Shown piece after piece: positions 17,065 through 26,863 of a stretch of 64,000 nt of DNA. The notes beneath the pieces were generated by a model. The model did not search any database. It saw nothing but the letters and a program-made list of their open reading frames with translations, and was not told the DNA's origin. The position numbers and the translations under genes were made by a program. The stretch's first letter is position 1. The number at the start of each line of letters is the position of its first letter. Origin of the DNA: Belliella aquatica. GTDB taxonomy: Bacteria; Bacteroidota; Bacteroidia; Cytophagales; Cyclobacteriaceae. The stretch covers positions 416,269-480,268 of the forward strand of contig NZ_BMFD01000002.1 in NCBI RefSeq assembly GCF_014637795.1, read 5' to 3'.

Positions 17065-17862
17065 TTATATTCCCTTTGCTCTTGCAGCTTTTGGAAGCTT
17101 AGGAGTTTTCGGCATGTTGATTTCAACTTTGCTTTTCAGCTTCTCTTTATAATTCACGTCTTTTTTTTTAGACTCTTCCTGACCTTCCCCTTTATCCAAT
17201 TTCAAATCATTTGTTTTGACTGTCCGCATTTCACTGTCATAAACATTGATGGATTTGAATTTTGGATTTGCTTCAATAAACATAATTTCTTCCTTCCCTC
17301 CTCTTTCCATAGTAACTGGGTAAATATTCCCCTTACTCACTGCTTTGAGTAACCACTCAGATTTGGTAGGATCCTGCATTTCCTTGATAGGCAAATCCTC
17401 TAACACCTTCTTCATATCAAACCCATAATTTTCATGGTATTGATTCAATTTGAAGTTGCCATTCTCCTCTTTTACCCCCAAATCCAATTGAAGCCAAGCC
17501 TTGTAAGGTTCATTGTCAGCATTCAACAAACTTTTTTCAACCGCTCTTCCTTCCATCAAGTTGAAAGCTTCTTTGGCAGAGAGTCCTTGATTTTGATAAA
17601 ATGTATGTTCTTTCATGGCAATGGCAGGATTGGCATTATGCAGCATTACATCCATTTTGTTAAAGAAATACCGTTCACTTTGACTGGACTGTTTGAAATG
17701 TAAGTTGAAATCAATATTCTTCTCTTCGAATTTCATACTTATTGGCAGTTCAAAAGCTTCCTTTCCTGCTTTGATCTGTTTTTCAAGTTCCACATTCAAC
17801 TTGTCTTCAAATCCTGAATACTTTAATTTGTCTTTGAGGTAATCTAAATTTTCCTGATCCAT
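17065..17862 (-). CDS. DUF3945/DUF4099-like conjugative element protein
   Basis: The 265-residue soluble, charged protein is last in the tra operon. The segment NYGFDMKKVLEDLPIKEM and MFIEANPKFKSINVYD recall repeats found in DUF3945 proteins of Bacteroidota conjugative elements. It has no signal peptide and ends in a lysine/proline-rich tail (MPKTPKLPKAARAKG). The role is unknown; a DNA-processing or accessory cytoplasmic function is possible. Confidence 0.6.
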   Translation of the reverse strand: MDQENLDYLKDKLKYSGFEDKLNVELEKQIKAGKEAFELPISMKFEEKNIDFNLHFKQSSQSERYFFNKMDVMLHNANPAIAMKEHTFYQNQGLSAKEAFNLMEGRAVEKSLLNADNEPYKAWLQLDLGVKEENGNFKLNQYHENYGFDMKKVLEDLPIKEMQDPTKSEWLLKAVSKGNIYPVTMERGGKEEIMFIEANPKFKSINVYDSEMRTVKTNDLKLDKGEGQEESKKKDVNYKEKLKSKVEINMPKTPKLPKAARAKGI

Positions 17863-17874
17863 AATTGATAAGAT

Positions 17875-18708
17875 TTAATGGTTAATATCATATAGTCTTT
17901 TGGCTTTCAAAAGACGTTTCCCTTTGATTTTAAGGCTCATATTTCTATCACCCTTTTCTTCGTGAAGCAGCAGATGTAGTTGTTTTTTGTCTGCTATTGT
18001 AAACTGGGGGTAAGCCAGTACCATAACCTTGGTGTCTTTGGATGAAAGATTTGAACCTTGCTGAAGGTATTCATAGCGCTGGGGAATAAAATCTTCTCTG
18101 ACACTTGTCCTTTTTACTTGTTTTTTATCTCTGATGACCGCATTGATTTCTTCGATTTCAAAAGGAATATTAGACTGATTCTCCAAACCCAATTGAAAAT
18201 AGAGCACGCCATCTTTTTGATAAATCCCAAATAGATGATAGGCCATACGGTGCTTGCGCTGCTTTTTGATCGATCGCATAGGATTGCCAATAATTTGATT
18301 GACACAATTGAGGAAATCTGCCTGATCATGTGGAAAATCCAAAGTCAGTTTTTCGCTCTGCATCAGATCGTAAGTTGTTTTCATCGGATAATCTGAATAC
18401 TGAACCTCAAACTTGTAAACCAAACCCTGATCTGTAACAACATGAAGGTTAGTATTTTCAAAGTAGCGCTTCCCTCCTTTGAGTTTAAGGATATTGCTTG
18501 CTGCGGCATCCTTTTGAGCTAGCAATGCTTTGCTTCCTCTATCAACTGAAAGGATATTCCCATCTAAAACCAAAACAGTTGTCTTATCCCAAGCCACTTC
18601 AAGAGGAGTTGGATGGCTGATTATTTTAGATTGTTGTTGTCCAAATACCGCTAATGGGGCAAGTACCATCAAAAGCAACAAGAACATAATATTTATACTG
18701 TTTTTCAT
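17875..18708 (-). CDS. traN: Conjugative transposon protein TraN
   Basis: The 277-residue protein has a signal peptide (cleaved near VFGQQ) and a VirB9/TraN-like body: LEVAWDKTTVLVLDG, a middle IIGNPMRSIKKQ and C-terminal ENQSNIPFEIEEINAVIRDKK. It is expected at the outer-membrane core of the mating apparatus. It follows TraM by 9 nt in the usual order. Confidence 0.85.
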   Translation of the reverse strand: MKNSINIMFLLLLMVLAPLAVFGQQQSKIISHPTPLEVAWDKTTVLVLDGNILSVDRGSKALLAQKDAAASNILKLKGGKRYFENTNLHVVTDQGLVYKFEVQYSDYPMKTTYDLMQSEKLTLDFPHDQADFLNCVNQIIGNPMRSIKKQRKHRMAYHLFGIYQKDGVLYFQLGLENQSNIPFEIEEINAVIRDKKQVKRTSVREDFIPQRYEYLQQGSNLSSKDTKVMVLAYPQFTIADKKQLHLLLHEEKGDRNMSLKIKGKRLLKAKRLYDINH

Positions 18709-18717
18709 ATTCAGGAA

Positions 18718-19971
18718 TTAAGCTTGATCAACTAGAAGTAAAGGATGGCCTTGTTTGACATTCACTTTCTTGAGTCTAGTCTTTTTACTTAGAAATCCTC
18801 TTGCTGTTTCTACACTTGTTGAAGCTAATTGTGCTTCTAAAGTAAATCCAGGTTGCACAGGTGCATAGCCTTGAACACCTTGTCCCAAGCCTTCTTTTGC
18901 AGCATCCCTACCAATGGCTCCTGGTATGGCTACGCCTGGCAAGGCATCCATTCCAAAAACTTCCAGTTTAACAGGTATCAGGTGATTTTCATAGCGGATG
19001 TGATCAACTTTTATTTTGAGTCTCTCACCATCTAATTGACAAACTCCATGCACTGCAGCACCAGACTCAAAGGTCAAACCGTTGATTTCGACAGGTTCTG
19101 TTAATGTCATTTTGATGCTGCTTCCAGATACCAATTGTTTATCTTCACCAATTATCGCTGGAAAAGAAGCAGGGACTGGCACTACCATTTGTTCAAGACT
19201 TCCCAATCCAAAAAATCCATTTTCCTCCTCACCTACCACTTCATTTTCATTCTTTAATGCTTCAGTTTTTGTATGGACTGAGAAAAACGGCTTTTCTCCT
19301 ACTCCTTCTGAAACTGGAGGCGCAAATCTATCTGGATATTGCAATGCAAGAACTTTATCCATCAACCCTTCCAATTGTAACAATTCCGGATCTGGTTCTA
19401 AATGTTTGTTATGAAGTTTTTCCATCAATGCTTCAAGTCGATCAATATCTCCTGCGGTTGAAGCTCGTTCCAAAGGAATGTTATGATTTAATTCATAAGC
19501 AGGATCAAAATGATTTGGTAAACTGATGTTTGGATTCTGCTTTTGATTCAGGGTCATTGTTTCCTGTTGGGAAGTCAGCTTAATCAAGCTTTGCAGCTTT
19601 TCCTCAAGTGCTATTTCTTGAGCTTTCAGCTTTTGATCCGAGGCATGCAACTCAGAATTAAAAAGGATATCCTGATTGGAGTCCTTCAAACTCAAGTCTG
19701 GCTCCTCAACAGTTTGGGCATAAGGATCCATTCTGATTTCTTCCTTAAGTTTTCTTTCTTTATCCAAAGCTATTTCATAAGTATTCCATTTGTTGGCTTG
19801 ACTTTCTTCTAGCATCACCTCAGGAATATCAGCCTTCAAGCCTGTACTTTCCTCAATATGCTGAGCAGGTTCAAGTAGCGTAATCCCAAACAGAAGCAAT
19901 GGTACTGCGAATAGTGGAAATACTAAAAGCAGTACTTTTTTTTGATCGAATTTTAATCGTTGATTTTCCAT
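18718..19971 (-). CDS. traM: Conjugative transposon protein TraM
   Basis: The 417-residue protein has one N-terminal membrane span (VLLLVFPLFAVPLLLFGITLL), a long glutamate- and glutamine-rich periplasmic stalk (residues 50-200) and a C-terminal beta-rich domain (SIKMTLTEPVEINGLTF, AVHGVCQLDGERLKIKV), the layout of TraM/VirB10-type scaffold proteins. Its start overlaps the preceding small gene by 19 nt. Confidence 0.87.
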   Translation of the reverse strand: MENQRLKFDQKKVLLLVFPLFAVPLLLFGITLLEPAQHIEESTGLKADIPEVMLEESQANKWNTYEIALDKERKLKEEIRMDPYAQTVEEPDLSLKDSNQDILFNSELHASDQKLKAQEIALEEKLQSLIKLTSQQETMTLNQKQNPNISLPNHFDPAYELNHNIPLERASTAGDIDRLEALMEKLHNKHLEPDPELLQLEGLMDKVLALQYPDRFAPPVSEGVGEKPFFSVHTKTEALKNENEVVGEEENGFFGLGSLEQMVVPVPASFPAIIGEDKQLVSGSSIKMTLTEPVEINGLTFESGAAVHGVCQLDGERLKIKVDHIRYENHLIPVKLEVFGMDALPGVAIPGAIGRDAAKEGLGQGVQGYAPVQPGFTLEAQLASTSVETARGFLSKKTRLKKVNVKQGHPLLLVDQA

Positions 19972-20306
19972 GATGTATTTGTTTTTGGTTGAAATTTATT
20001 TTCTAAAGAGTCTTGCCAAACAGGGAATAAACCCACCGGTTTCATATCCCCTGCACTGATTGAAATTGACTTAGGAGACTTGGGATTGCTAGAGATTGTG
20101 CTTTTAAATAAGCCTTGTACCAATAAGCCTGAGGACACAAATGCCAAAAGGAGGTAGGTGCAGATTCGCTGTTGAATGGAGAGTCTTACTTCCAATTGAT
20201 GGAGATAATGCGCAACAGCCATTTTGATTTGCTTTTCCTTGTAAAAGAGCAATTCAGCTAAACTTACTTTTTCAGGAGTTATACCTTTATGAATTATGTT
20301 TTCCAT
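19953..20306 (-). CDS. Small membrane anchor protein of the tra operon (TraL position)
   Basis: The 117-residue protein has one membrane segment (ICTYLLLAFVSSGLLVQGLF, about 48-67) after a soluble N-terminus. It sits where TraL lies in CTnDOT-type operons, between TraK and TraM. Sequence alone does not prove TraL homology. Confidence 0.65.
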   Translation of the reverse strand: MENIIHKGITPEKVSLAELLFYKEKQIKMAVAHYLHQLEVRLSIQQRICTYLLLAFVSSGLLVQGLFKSTISSNPKSPKSISISAGDMKPVGLFPVWQDSLENKFQPKTNTSWKIND

Positions 20307-20310
20307 GGTC

Positions 20311-20937
20311 TTAGCGTTTGGTTACTTTGATGTCTTCATTCAGTAAGGTTTCCCATCGTTCAATCAAAAATCCGTGGGGATTATGTGTTGATCGGGCGAC
20401 TTCTCTTAGCCTTCCTCTGGTGATAAGGACTCTTATCACTTCTGAGGTAGTCCGTACAATCTTTTGTTTGCCGTAATAAGTGAATTCATAAGGATGGGCC
20501 TCTAGGCTAATTTGAATTGAATCCATTTCAATTTCTTGAGAGACATTCCCTGCCAGCAATTGATTGTAAAAACCTTTTTCTTTGAGGTTGTCATAAGCCC
20601 TTTTTGCTGATTGGTCAGCCAAATAGAGCGCAGCATTGATTTGGTTGGCTATCAGTTGTTCGTCAGGAGACAGTTCAAAAAAGTGCTGATGAAATCTATT
20701 GATATGACTATTTGCCTCCACTTCTACTTGAGCATCTCTACTGCTTGCAAAAGCTTCCAAGACCTGCCCATTTGCTAAGACATAGACCCTTTGATTGAGT
20801 GACTTCAATTCATGGCTGTGGTATATAAACACCGCTGCTGTCATCAGAAAAGCACCTCCAGCTATCAGCAATGCAAAACCTCTGACCATTTGAAAAGCAG
20901 TCTGAATGTTCTTGAGTTGTTTGATTGGTTGCATCAT
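20311..20937 (-). CDS. traK: Conjugative transposon protein TraK
   Basis: The 208-residue VirB8-like protein has a short cytoplasmic N-terminus, one membrane span (ALLIAGGAFLMTAAVFIYH) and a periplasmic domain including ANQINAALYLADQSAKRAYDNL and the conserved ending NPHGFLIERWETL. TraK is the best conserved of the small Bacteroidota mating proteins, so the call is firm. Confidence 0.9.
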   Translation of the reverse strand: MMQPIKQLKNIQTAFQMVRGFALLIAGGAFLMTAAVFIYHSHELKSLNQRVYVLANGQVLEAFASSRDAQVEVEANSHINRFHQHFFELSPDEQLIANQINAALYLADQSAKRAYDNLKEKGFYNQLLAGNVSQEIEMDSIQISLEAHPYEFTYYGKQKIVRTTSEVIRVLITRGRLREVARSTHNPHGFLIERWETLLNEDIKVTKR

Positions 20938-20962
20938 CTTTTTATTCTTTTCTAATTAGAAA

Positions 20963-22096
20963 TCACTTGATCAATTTGGTAGCAACTATGGGAGCAGCCA
21001 TCGCCATTCCTGTAGCTTTATGTAGGAGACTATCTCTTCCTCCTGGACTGATGATGTAATTGGCCACAGAAGGCACTGTGAAATAGCCAATGATGGCGAT
21101 GACCATAAAAATGAGATAGGCAGTATCCGCCTGTGAGAAGAAGGTCTTTCCTTCATTCCCCAATTGAGCCAAGTCAATCCGCAGCATGTTTTCCTGTATT
21201 TTGGCGATGATAGCACCGAATATATTGGCTACAGGTAGCCACATAAAAACATTGATATATCTGGCAATCCAGTTATTGAGCGTTTGCTGAAATCCATCAA
21301 ATACAGCAAGTCCAAAAACCAGCGGGCCAAGAATGGCCAAAACAATCAAATAAAAAGTGCGGATGGTATTGATTGCCAGACTTGCTGCCATAAATAAAAC
21401 CTGAAGGATTTCACTCATCCATCTCTTGATACTGGTTTTGAATTCATGGGCAACTCTTTCCATGGTCATCCTAATGGATGAGCTAAACCTATCAATTATT
21501 GATGAATTATTAGATTCTTCTTCAGGGTTGGCATATTTATAATATAGGTCGCTTTCATCAACACCATCGTCAAAAGGATAAAGTTCTCCATAAAATCCAG
21601 TGTCTTGTATACGCTTCTTTTCTGCCAGCAATTCAGCTATAGAGCTGTTGGTTCCCACCACCATGGCATTGGTGACGTTAGCAACAGGTTGTAAAATCCC
21701 ATTCATCAAGGCTAAAACAGAAGGAAAGAGGAGAATGGCTAAACCCAGAGCAAAGGGTCTCAGCAAGGGATAAAAATCAACAGTTTCAGCTTGTGCAATG
21801 TGTTTCCAAACCCTAGAACCAATATAAAATATAGCAGCAAAGCCAGCAATCGCTCTAGAAACTCCTATCAATTGGCTGCTTAGCGGAATCATGTCCATAT
21901 AGAGGTTGTCCAATACTTGATGAAATCCACCTATTTGATTATTTCCTACCTGAGCGAAAAGATCAAAAGGACTCAGTAAGAACAAAAAGAAGAATGCAAG
22001 CCCATTTTGCCTGTTTACCAAAGGTTTCCACCTTACTAATTCTATTTTGAAAAGCTTAAATTGAGGTATCTTCATTTGCATATTTTTATTACTCAT
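20963..22096 (-). CDS. traJ: Conjugative transposon protein TraJ
   Basis: The 377-residue polytopic inner-membrane protein resembles VirB6/TraJ: about six hydrophobic spans, the conserved YPLLRPFALGLAI, LGPLVFGLAVFDGF, and NWIARYINVFMWLPVANIFG segments. It forms part of the inner-membrane pore. The ATG overlaps the upstream gene by 4 nt. Confidence 0.9.
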   Translation of the reverse strand: MSNKNMQMKIPQFKLFKIELVRWKPLVNRQNGLAFFFLFLLSPFDLFAQVGNNQIGGFHQVLDNLYMDMIPLSSQLIGVSRAIAGFAAIFYIGSRVWKHIAQAETVDFYPLLRPFALGLAILLFPSVLALMNGILQPVANVTNAMVVGTNSSIAELLAEKKRIQDTGFYGELYPFDDGVDESDLYYKYANPEEESNNSSIIDRFSSSIRMTMERVAHEFKTSIKRWMSEILQVLFMAASLAINTIRTFYLIVLAILGPLVFGLAVFDGFQQTLNNWIARYINVFMWLPVANIFGAIIAKIQENMLRIDLAQLGNEGKTFFSQADTAYLIFMVIAIIGYFTVPSVANYIISPGGRDSLLHKATGMAMAAPIVATKLIK

Positions 22097-22722
22097 CGAT
22101 TTATTTCTTCAAGTGTAGCCATTGAATTCTTGTCCTTTTGGCGCATCAGCCCAAGGGCTTTAACATTGTTATTAAAAGAAATTAGGAACTTAAACATGCT
22201 GTCCGACTCCGAGTGAATGCGATCAATGGCCTTGAGTCTTTGTTCATCAGACATGGTCAAACTTCCAGAAGTGATGATCATGATCACTTCATCCAGATTT
22301 CTGAGTGATAGCTTAAAAAGGTTTTGGTAAACAGCCATCAGGTAATCCAGCTCCTCCATGCGATACACCCCTGCATTTCTAAAACTGTTATAAGCCGCTC
22401 TATAAGTTTGAAGGATGAAAGCTTGGAATCTGATGATTTCCCCTACCCTTCTGTAATTGCTAATATTCGGATTAACCTCACTGAGACCATCCATAAACAC
22501 TTTGTGCAAACTGAAATTTCCTTGACTTAAATCTCTTATTCCATTATATCCTCGAGTCAGAATTTGATAACCATTGAGCATATTTGAATAGATTCCTCTG
22601 AATTGCTCTAGCTTTTCGACATTGAGCAGGAGTTGAACCACTTCTTGTTCTTGTGCTTTAGACTTTGAGGAGTTCAAAGTCAAAAAGAATAGCAGAAGTA
22701 TAGCATAGGTATATGATTTCAT
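22093..22722 (-). CDS. Exported TraI-like paralogue 3
   Basis: The 209-residue protein has a signal peptide (ending SKAQEQ) and an all-helical body. Its middle (LMAVYQNLFKLSLRNLDEVIMII, then MSDEQRLKAIDRIH) matches equivalent segments in the two preceding genes, so it is a tandem paralogue. Similar proteins are often labelled TerB-like in databases. It may be a periplasmic component; the molecular role is unknown. Confidence 0.7.
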   Translation of the reverse strand: MKSYTYAILLLFFLTLNSSKSKAQEQEVVQLLLNVEKLEQFRGIYSNMLNGYQILTRGYNGIRDLSQGNFSLHKVFMDGLSEVNPNISNYRRVGEIIRFQAFILQTYRAAYNSFRNAGVYRMEELDYLMAVYQNLFKLSLRNLDEVIMIITSGSLTMSDEQRLKAIDRIHSESDSMFKFLISFNNNVKALGLMRQKDKNSMATLEEINR

Positions 22723-23360
22723 CTGAGTAGGATGTTTTGTAAAACTTGATTTTCTCTTTTGATCTTAGAGCCATAAGCTTGATGGAAATCCAGCATTCTA
22801 TTCAGCGCAAAAAGATCATTGTTGATGGCTTCTAGTTCCTCTTGCATGGATTTGATTAAGGTTAATCTCTGTTCAGGTTCCATTTGATAGTTTCCCGGTC
22901 GAATGAACGCATCCATTTTAATCGTTGCTTCCAAAGTCTTTGCGAGCATTCCCGCATAGACCTCACCTAAAAACAGCCGTTCTTCCGTATCGAGATTCAT
23001 CTTTTGCATGCGTTGTCTTGAACTTCTGATTGCTACCGCCAAACCTAGGTACTCTTGTGTCAGTTGAACTGCATTCGCTAAAGGTTCCAATTGAGGACTT
23101 AATCCCAGCATTGTATGAAGGTGGTTTGAGTGTAGGCTGAATTCTCCTGATTTGATTTCCCTGACCATCCCGCTCCCAGCCTGGAAAGTCTGATACCCTT
23201 TTTGCAAAAGATTTCCGTACACTTCTAAAGCAGCAATTTGGGTAATCAGATATTCCTTTTGTGTTCTCTTCTGCCTGAACCATTCATTGAAAGTTTGTGC
23301 AACAGACATTTGGCAAAAGAACAAGAGTACACCCATGATCAATAAGGCTTTTGCTTTCAT
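22719..23360 (-). CDS. Exported TraI-like paralogue 2
   Basis: The 213-residue helical protein has a signal peptide (ending SVAQTF), then FNEWFRQKRTQKEYLITQIAALEVY and a region EEVYAGML..MEPEQRLTLIKSMQ-like that aligns with both neighbours. Start and stop overlap the adjacent genes by 4 nt, so the three paralogues are translationally coupled. Confidence 0.7.
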   Translation of the reverse strand: MKAKALLIMGVLLFFCQMSVAQTFNEWFRQKRTQKEYLITQIAALEVYGNLLQKGYQTFQAGSGMVREIKSGEFSLHSNHLHTMLGLSPQLEPLANAVQLTQEYLGLAVAIRSSRQRMQKMNLDTEERLFLGEVYAGMLAKTLEATIKMDAFIRPGNYQMEPEQRLTLIKSMQEELEAINNDLFALNRMLDFHQAYGSKIKRENQVLQNILLR

Positions 23361-24064
23361 TGTTGTATTGATTTTAGCGTATTCAATTCCTTTTTACTTT
23401 GCTTCCTATATTGAGAAATCAGCAGATTATGCGTGTTGTACCTTCGGAGCGCATCATAATTCACTTGGATTTTCATCCCCAATTCATGAATCCCATCTAG
23501 CCTGCCGGCATCACCTATGTTGGTCAGTTGATTTTTCATCAAAAAAGTAAGTTGATCCAAGTGAAGAAGACTTTCTTGAAGAATACCTGAATAGATCACC
23601 TGCTTTTTCTGTAATTCCTCGAAAGTAAAATCTCCACTTTGCGTAAGAAGCCTCCAAGTTTGCTGGTATTCATTGAGTAGCGCTGCTTGAATCTTGGCAA
23701 TGTCCTTCACTCTTTGATATTGGCTAATCAGATTTTTTACTCTCCAAAGCCCTTGATAATAGTCTTCGTAAAGTGTTTTTTGCCTTCCTGTCCAATCTGC
23801 TATCTCTTCCAGTCTGAGTTTTGACAGTGCATTCTCAATAGTTTTCTGAGCATTCTGAAGCCAAATACTTTCATTTTGTAAGCGCTGTATTTGAAGATCT
23901 ACTGCAATAATTACCTTTTTCACTCCTTGCCTGATAATCTCAGCAATAGCTATAGGAGCTGCCTCCACTGGTTTGGGTTGAGTGCAAACCATCAATCCCA
24001 TCAAGAGACAAATCATGCTTTTGGCTATAATGGAAGACCATGAACACTTGAGTATTTTCATCAT
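23357..24064 (-). CDS. Conjugal transfer protein TraI-like (paralogue 1)
   Basis: The 235-residue protein has a signal peptide with a proline-rich end (TQPKPVEAAP), then helices with VDLQIQRLQNESIWLQNAQK, typical of TraI (DUF4141-like) proteins encoded after TraG, comparable in position to VirB5. The C-terminal half (LTFLMKNQLTNIGDAGRLDGIHEL) aligns with the following two proteins. Confidence 0.78.
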   Translation of the reverse strand: MMKILKCSWSSIIAKSMICLLMGLMVCTQPKPVEAAPIAIAEIIRQGVKKVIIAVDLQIQRLQNESIWLQNAQKTIENALSKLRLEEIADWTGRQKTLYEDYYQGLWRVKNLISQYQRVKDIAKIQAALLNEYQQTWRLLTQSGDFTFEELQKKQVIYSGILQESLLHLDQLTFLMKNQLTNIGDAGRLDGIHELGMKIQVNYDALRRYNTHNLLISQYRKQSKKELNTLKSIQQ

Positions 24065-24068
24065 TGAT

Positions 24069-26528
24069 TTAAGGTTTATTTTGAGATCTGATTTCAGCAG
24101 CCATGGCTTTGATGGCTTGTTTTCTATCCCCCTTGTATTGCTTGGTCAATTCCTCTAGTCTATGCTTTTCTGCTTCTTCGGTGCTGTAAGTGAGGTATTC
24201 CTCCAAGCTGACTTCTGTCCGATAGACTCTACCGACTGGCCCAAGACCGATAAAAACCTCTTTATATTTCCGCTTTGGATCATTGGCCTTATTGATCGAA
24301 AGGATTTGCATCTTTTCCTTTTCGGTAAGTCCAAGTAATTCTTGAATCTGATGGAATTTGTTTTGGTATTTGGACTGATCCAAAAGGATTTTACAATCTG
24401 AATTGTTGATGATTGCATCTTTGACTACAGGTGAACTGATAATATCATCCACCTCCTGAGTGACCACGATGGCTTCTCCGAAAAACTTCCTGACAGTCTT
24501 GAACAGGTATTTGATGTATTCTGCCATTCCCTCTTTGGCAATGGCCTTCCATGCTTCCTCTATCAAAATCATTTTCCTAATCCCCTTCAACTTTCTCATT
24601 TTGGAAATGAAAATCTCCATAATGATCAGTGTTACCACTGGGAAGAGAATTGGGTGATCTTTGATGTTATCTAATTCAAAGACAATAAACCTTTGGTTGA
24701 GCAGATCTAAGTTCTCTTTGGCATTCAGTAAATAATCAAATTCACCTCCCTTATAATAAGGTTTGAGGACATATAGGAAATTGGCTAAATCAAAATCTTT
24801 GGTACTCACCTTTTCCTTGCTCAAAGCCAAAGCAAAATCCGCTTGTAAAAATTCATAGAAAGTGTCAAAGCATGGAAAGCATTTTTGATTTGCATCCAAG
24901 TGGACATAATAAGCTTTCAAGGCATTGGAGATTGCCACATATTCACTTCTTGTAAATTTCTCATCATCCTTCTTCCAAAGTGCCAAAAGCAAAGTTTTGA
25001 GACTCTCTTTTTTCTCAGTATCCAGCACTTGATCTCCAAGGAAGAAAGGATTAAAATGAATGGGGTGTTTTTCTTCGTAAGTAAAATAATATCCACCAAC
25101 CAAATCGCAGAGACCTTTATATGAATGACCCACATCCACCAAGACCACATGTGTTCCCTGTTCGTAATAACTTCTGACCATGTGGTTAGTAAAAAAGCTT
25201 TTCCCAGAGCCAGACGGACCCAAGACAAACTTATTCCTGTTGGTAATCCAGCCTTTTTTCATGGGCTCATCGGATAAATCCACTTGAATTGGAGAACCAT
25301 AAATCCGTTCCCCCAATCTGATTCCAAACCTTCCTGGGGAAGAGCGGTATTGTGTTTCAGGTATCAGAAAGCAAGCAGCAGTTTCTGAAAAAGTCGTAAA
25401 TGCTTCATTCATAGGAAATGCACCTTGATTCCCAGGTATTCCTGCCCAATAGATTTGAGGCGCACCAATTGTTTCCAATTTTGGAAGCAAATTCATCTTA
25501 GCTAATGCAGCAGCTGCACTATTTTTCAGCTCAGGAAGTTTTTGTCTGTCCTCCATCCAACAGAGTAAATTGAAATGGGCATGTACTGGTGTTCTCCCCT
25601 CTTTGATGGCTTCATTTAAATAATCTTGGATGGCATCGGCAGCTATGGCATTTTCTCTGCTGTAAGCAGAAAGAGAAAACATGCGCAATCGCTTCGCTTC
25701 CAATTCTTTGGTCATCTTCAACCTATCATCAATAAAAATATATTGATTGAAGCAATGATTACAGGGCAAAAGCACCCCAACCGGAGCTGTGTAAGCACTA
25801 TGAAATGGGCTCTTATCTGTCGTATAAGGTTCATAAACCTGAACAGGAGCGCATAGATTAGGCATATCAGCCGTATCTGCCAAAGCATACAACAAGGGAT
25901 AGTTTCCTCCAATATTCCAATCAGGAAAAAACTGAATATCTGCCAACTCCTTAGACTTGCCCAAACCAGTTTGCAATAAAATCGGGCTATTCAATCCCAA
26001 CAAATCAGAATCTTTCAGTCTATTAACCCCAATTCCCCCATCAACCAGGACTTGTACAACCTGTCCCAAGGTGGTTTCCATATCAGGAATAAAAGAAGAA
26101 TCAAGGAGTTCTTTGCTTACCAAATGGTTTCGCAGTAAATTAGATAAAGAAGAATCCAAAGGCTTCGTTTCAGGATTTTTCTTGGTCAGCATCAAAATGC
26201 TTTGGTGAGTCAATACCCGTCTTTCATGAAAGAAACTTTCACTGCATCTATCCAAAAAACCTTGATCAGCCTCAAAATCTGCTTGATGGCTTTGTTCTAA
26301 AAACCAATCCTGTTTATGAAAGATAAACCCAGAAGGCAGGAGCTTAATTGCTTTTACAAAAGCTTCATGAAGCGCTTCAAACCTCCCTTGAGAAAGCGTG
26401 AAAACTTCAGGAAGCTGCAATTCAAAGCAAGCCGTAATGTCAGCCTGCTTTGAAATAATCAGATCCTGTTCTATAGAAAGCAAAGGAAACAGTGCTTCCA
26501 TTTCCTTGGCGGACTTTTGTGCAATCAT
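24069..26528 (-). CDS. traG: TraG-family conjugation ATPase (VirB4-like)
   Basis: The 819-residue protein is the energising ATPase of the mating apparatus. The Walker A GPSGSGKSFF is near residue 440, and MILIEEAWKAIAKEGMAEYIK with the later VVTQEVDDI carries Walker B and the sensor region. The N-terminal third contains SIEQDLIISKQADITACFEL, typical of Bacteroidota TraG. Length matches the family (about 800-850). It is cytoplasmic, docked at the inner membrane. Confidence 0.95.
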   Translation of the reverse strand: MIAQKSAKEMEALFPLLSIEQDLIISKQADITACFELQLPEVFTLSQGRFEALHEAFVKAIKLLPSGFIFHKQDWFLEQSHQADFEADQGFLDRCSESFFHERRVLTHQSILMLTKKNPETKPLDSSLSNLLRNHLVSKELLDSSFIPDMETTLGQVVQVLVDGGIGVNRLKDSDLLGLNSPILLQTGLGKSKELADIQFFPDWNIGGNYPLLYALADTADMPNLCAPVQVYEPYTTDKSPFHSAYTAPVGVLLPCNHCFNQYIFIDDRLKMTKELEAKRLRMFSLSAYSRENAIAADAIQDYLNEAIKEGRTPVHAHFNLLCWMEDRQKLPELKNSAAAALAKMNLLPKLETIGAPQIYWAGIPGNQGAFPMNEAFTTFSETAACFLIPETQYRSSPGRFGIRLGERIYGSPIQVDLSDEPMKKGWITNRNKFVLGPSGSGKSFFTNHMVRSYYEQGTHVVLVDVGHSYKGLCDLVGGYYFTYEEKHPIHFNPFFLGDQVLDTEKKESLKTLLLALWKKDDEKFTRSEYVAISNALKAYYVHLDANQKCFPCFDTFYEFLQADFALALSKEKVSTKDFDLANFLYVLKPYYKGGEFDYLLNAKENLDLLNQRFIVFELDNIKDHPILFPVVTLIIMEIFISKMRKLKGIRKMILIEEAWKAIAKEGMAEYIKYLFKTVRKFFGEAIVVTQEVDDIISSPVVKDAIINNSDCKILLDQSKYQNKFHQIQELLGLTEKEKMQILSINKANDPKRKYKEVFIGLGPVGRVYRTEVSLEEYLTYSTEEAEKHRLEELTKQYKGDRKQAIKAMAAEIRSQNKP

Positions 26529-26863
26529 AAATAGGTAGATTTTTTTAGATTCAATAAAAACCTTCTATCTCTCAACTTGATAGCCCTAGGGACTTGTCTT
26601 AAAGCCATTTGCTTCATCATTCCATAAGCGCCAAAGGTTCTATTAAGCGCATAAACCTTAGAATACAAAGTTGCAAATGCCAACCCGCAGATGATGGCAT
26701 TTATCAGCATTGGCATGCCAGTCAGATAAAAGGTGGTGAACAGCACTAACACGCCTAATAGGCCAATTCCCATATAGGCAATGTATTGTGCTTGGAATCC
26801 TTTGAACTCCATGGGTTTGTTCACCCCTTTATTGATCGGATAAGTTTTAATCATTTTATCCAA
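26525..26863 (-). CDS. traF: DUF4133 / TraF-like membrane protein
   Basis: The 112-residue protein has two membrane spans (MGIGLLGVLVLFTTFYL and INAIICGLAFATLY) and the conserved YPINKGVNKPMEFKGF start and GAYGMMKQMA stretch of DUF4133 (VirB3-like). Start and stop overlap TraE and TraG genes by 8 and 4 nt. Confidence 0.9.
   Translation of the reverse strand: MDKMIKTYPINKGVNKPMEFKGFQAQYIAYMGIGLLGVLVLFTTFYLTGMPMLINAIICGLAFATLYSKVYALNRTFGAYGMMKQMALRQVPRAIKLRDRRFLLNLKKSTYL

Noticed and set aside
22093..23360. Tellurite-resistance (TerB) function for the two exported proteins
   Set aside because: Such labels are common for these proteins in annotations, but the sequences are exported helical proteins in a tra operon and resemble the TraI-like neighbour instead.
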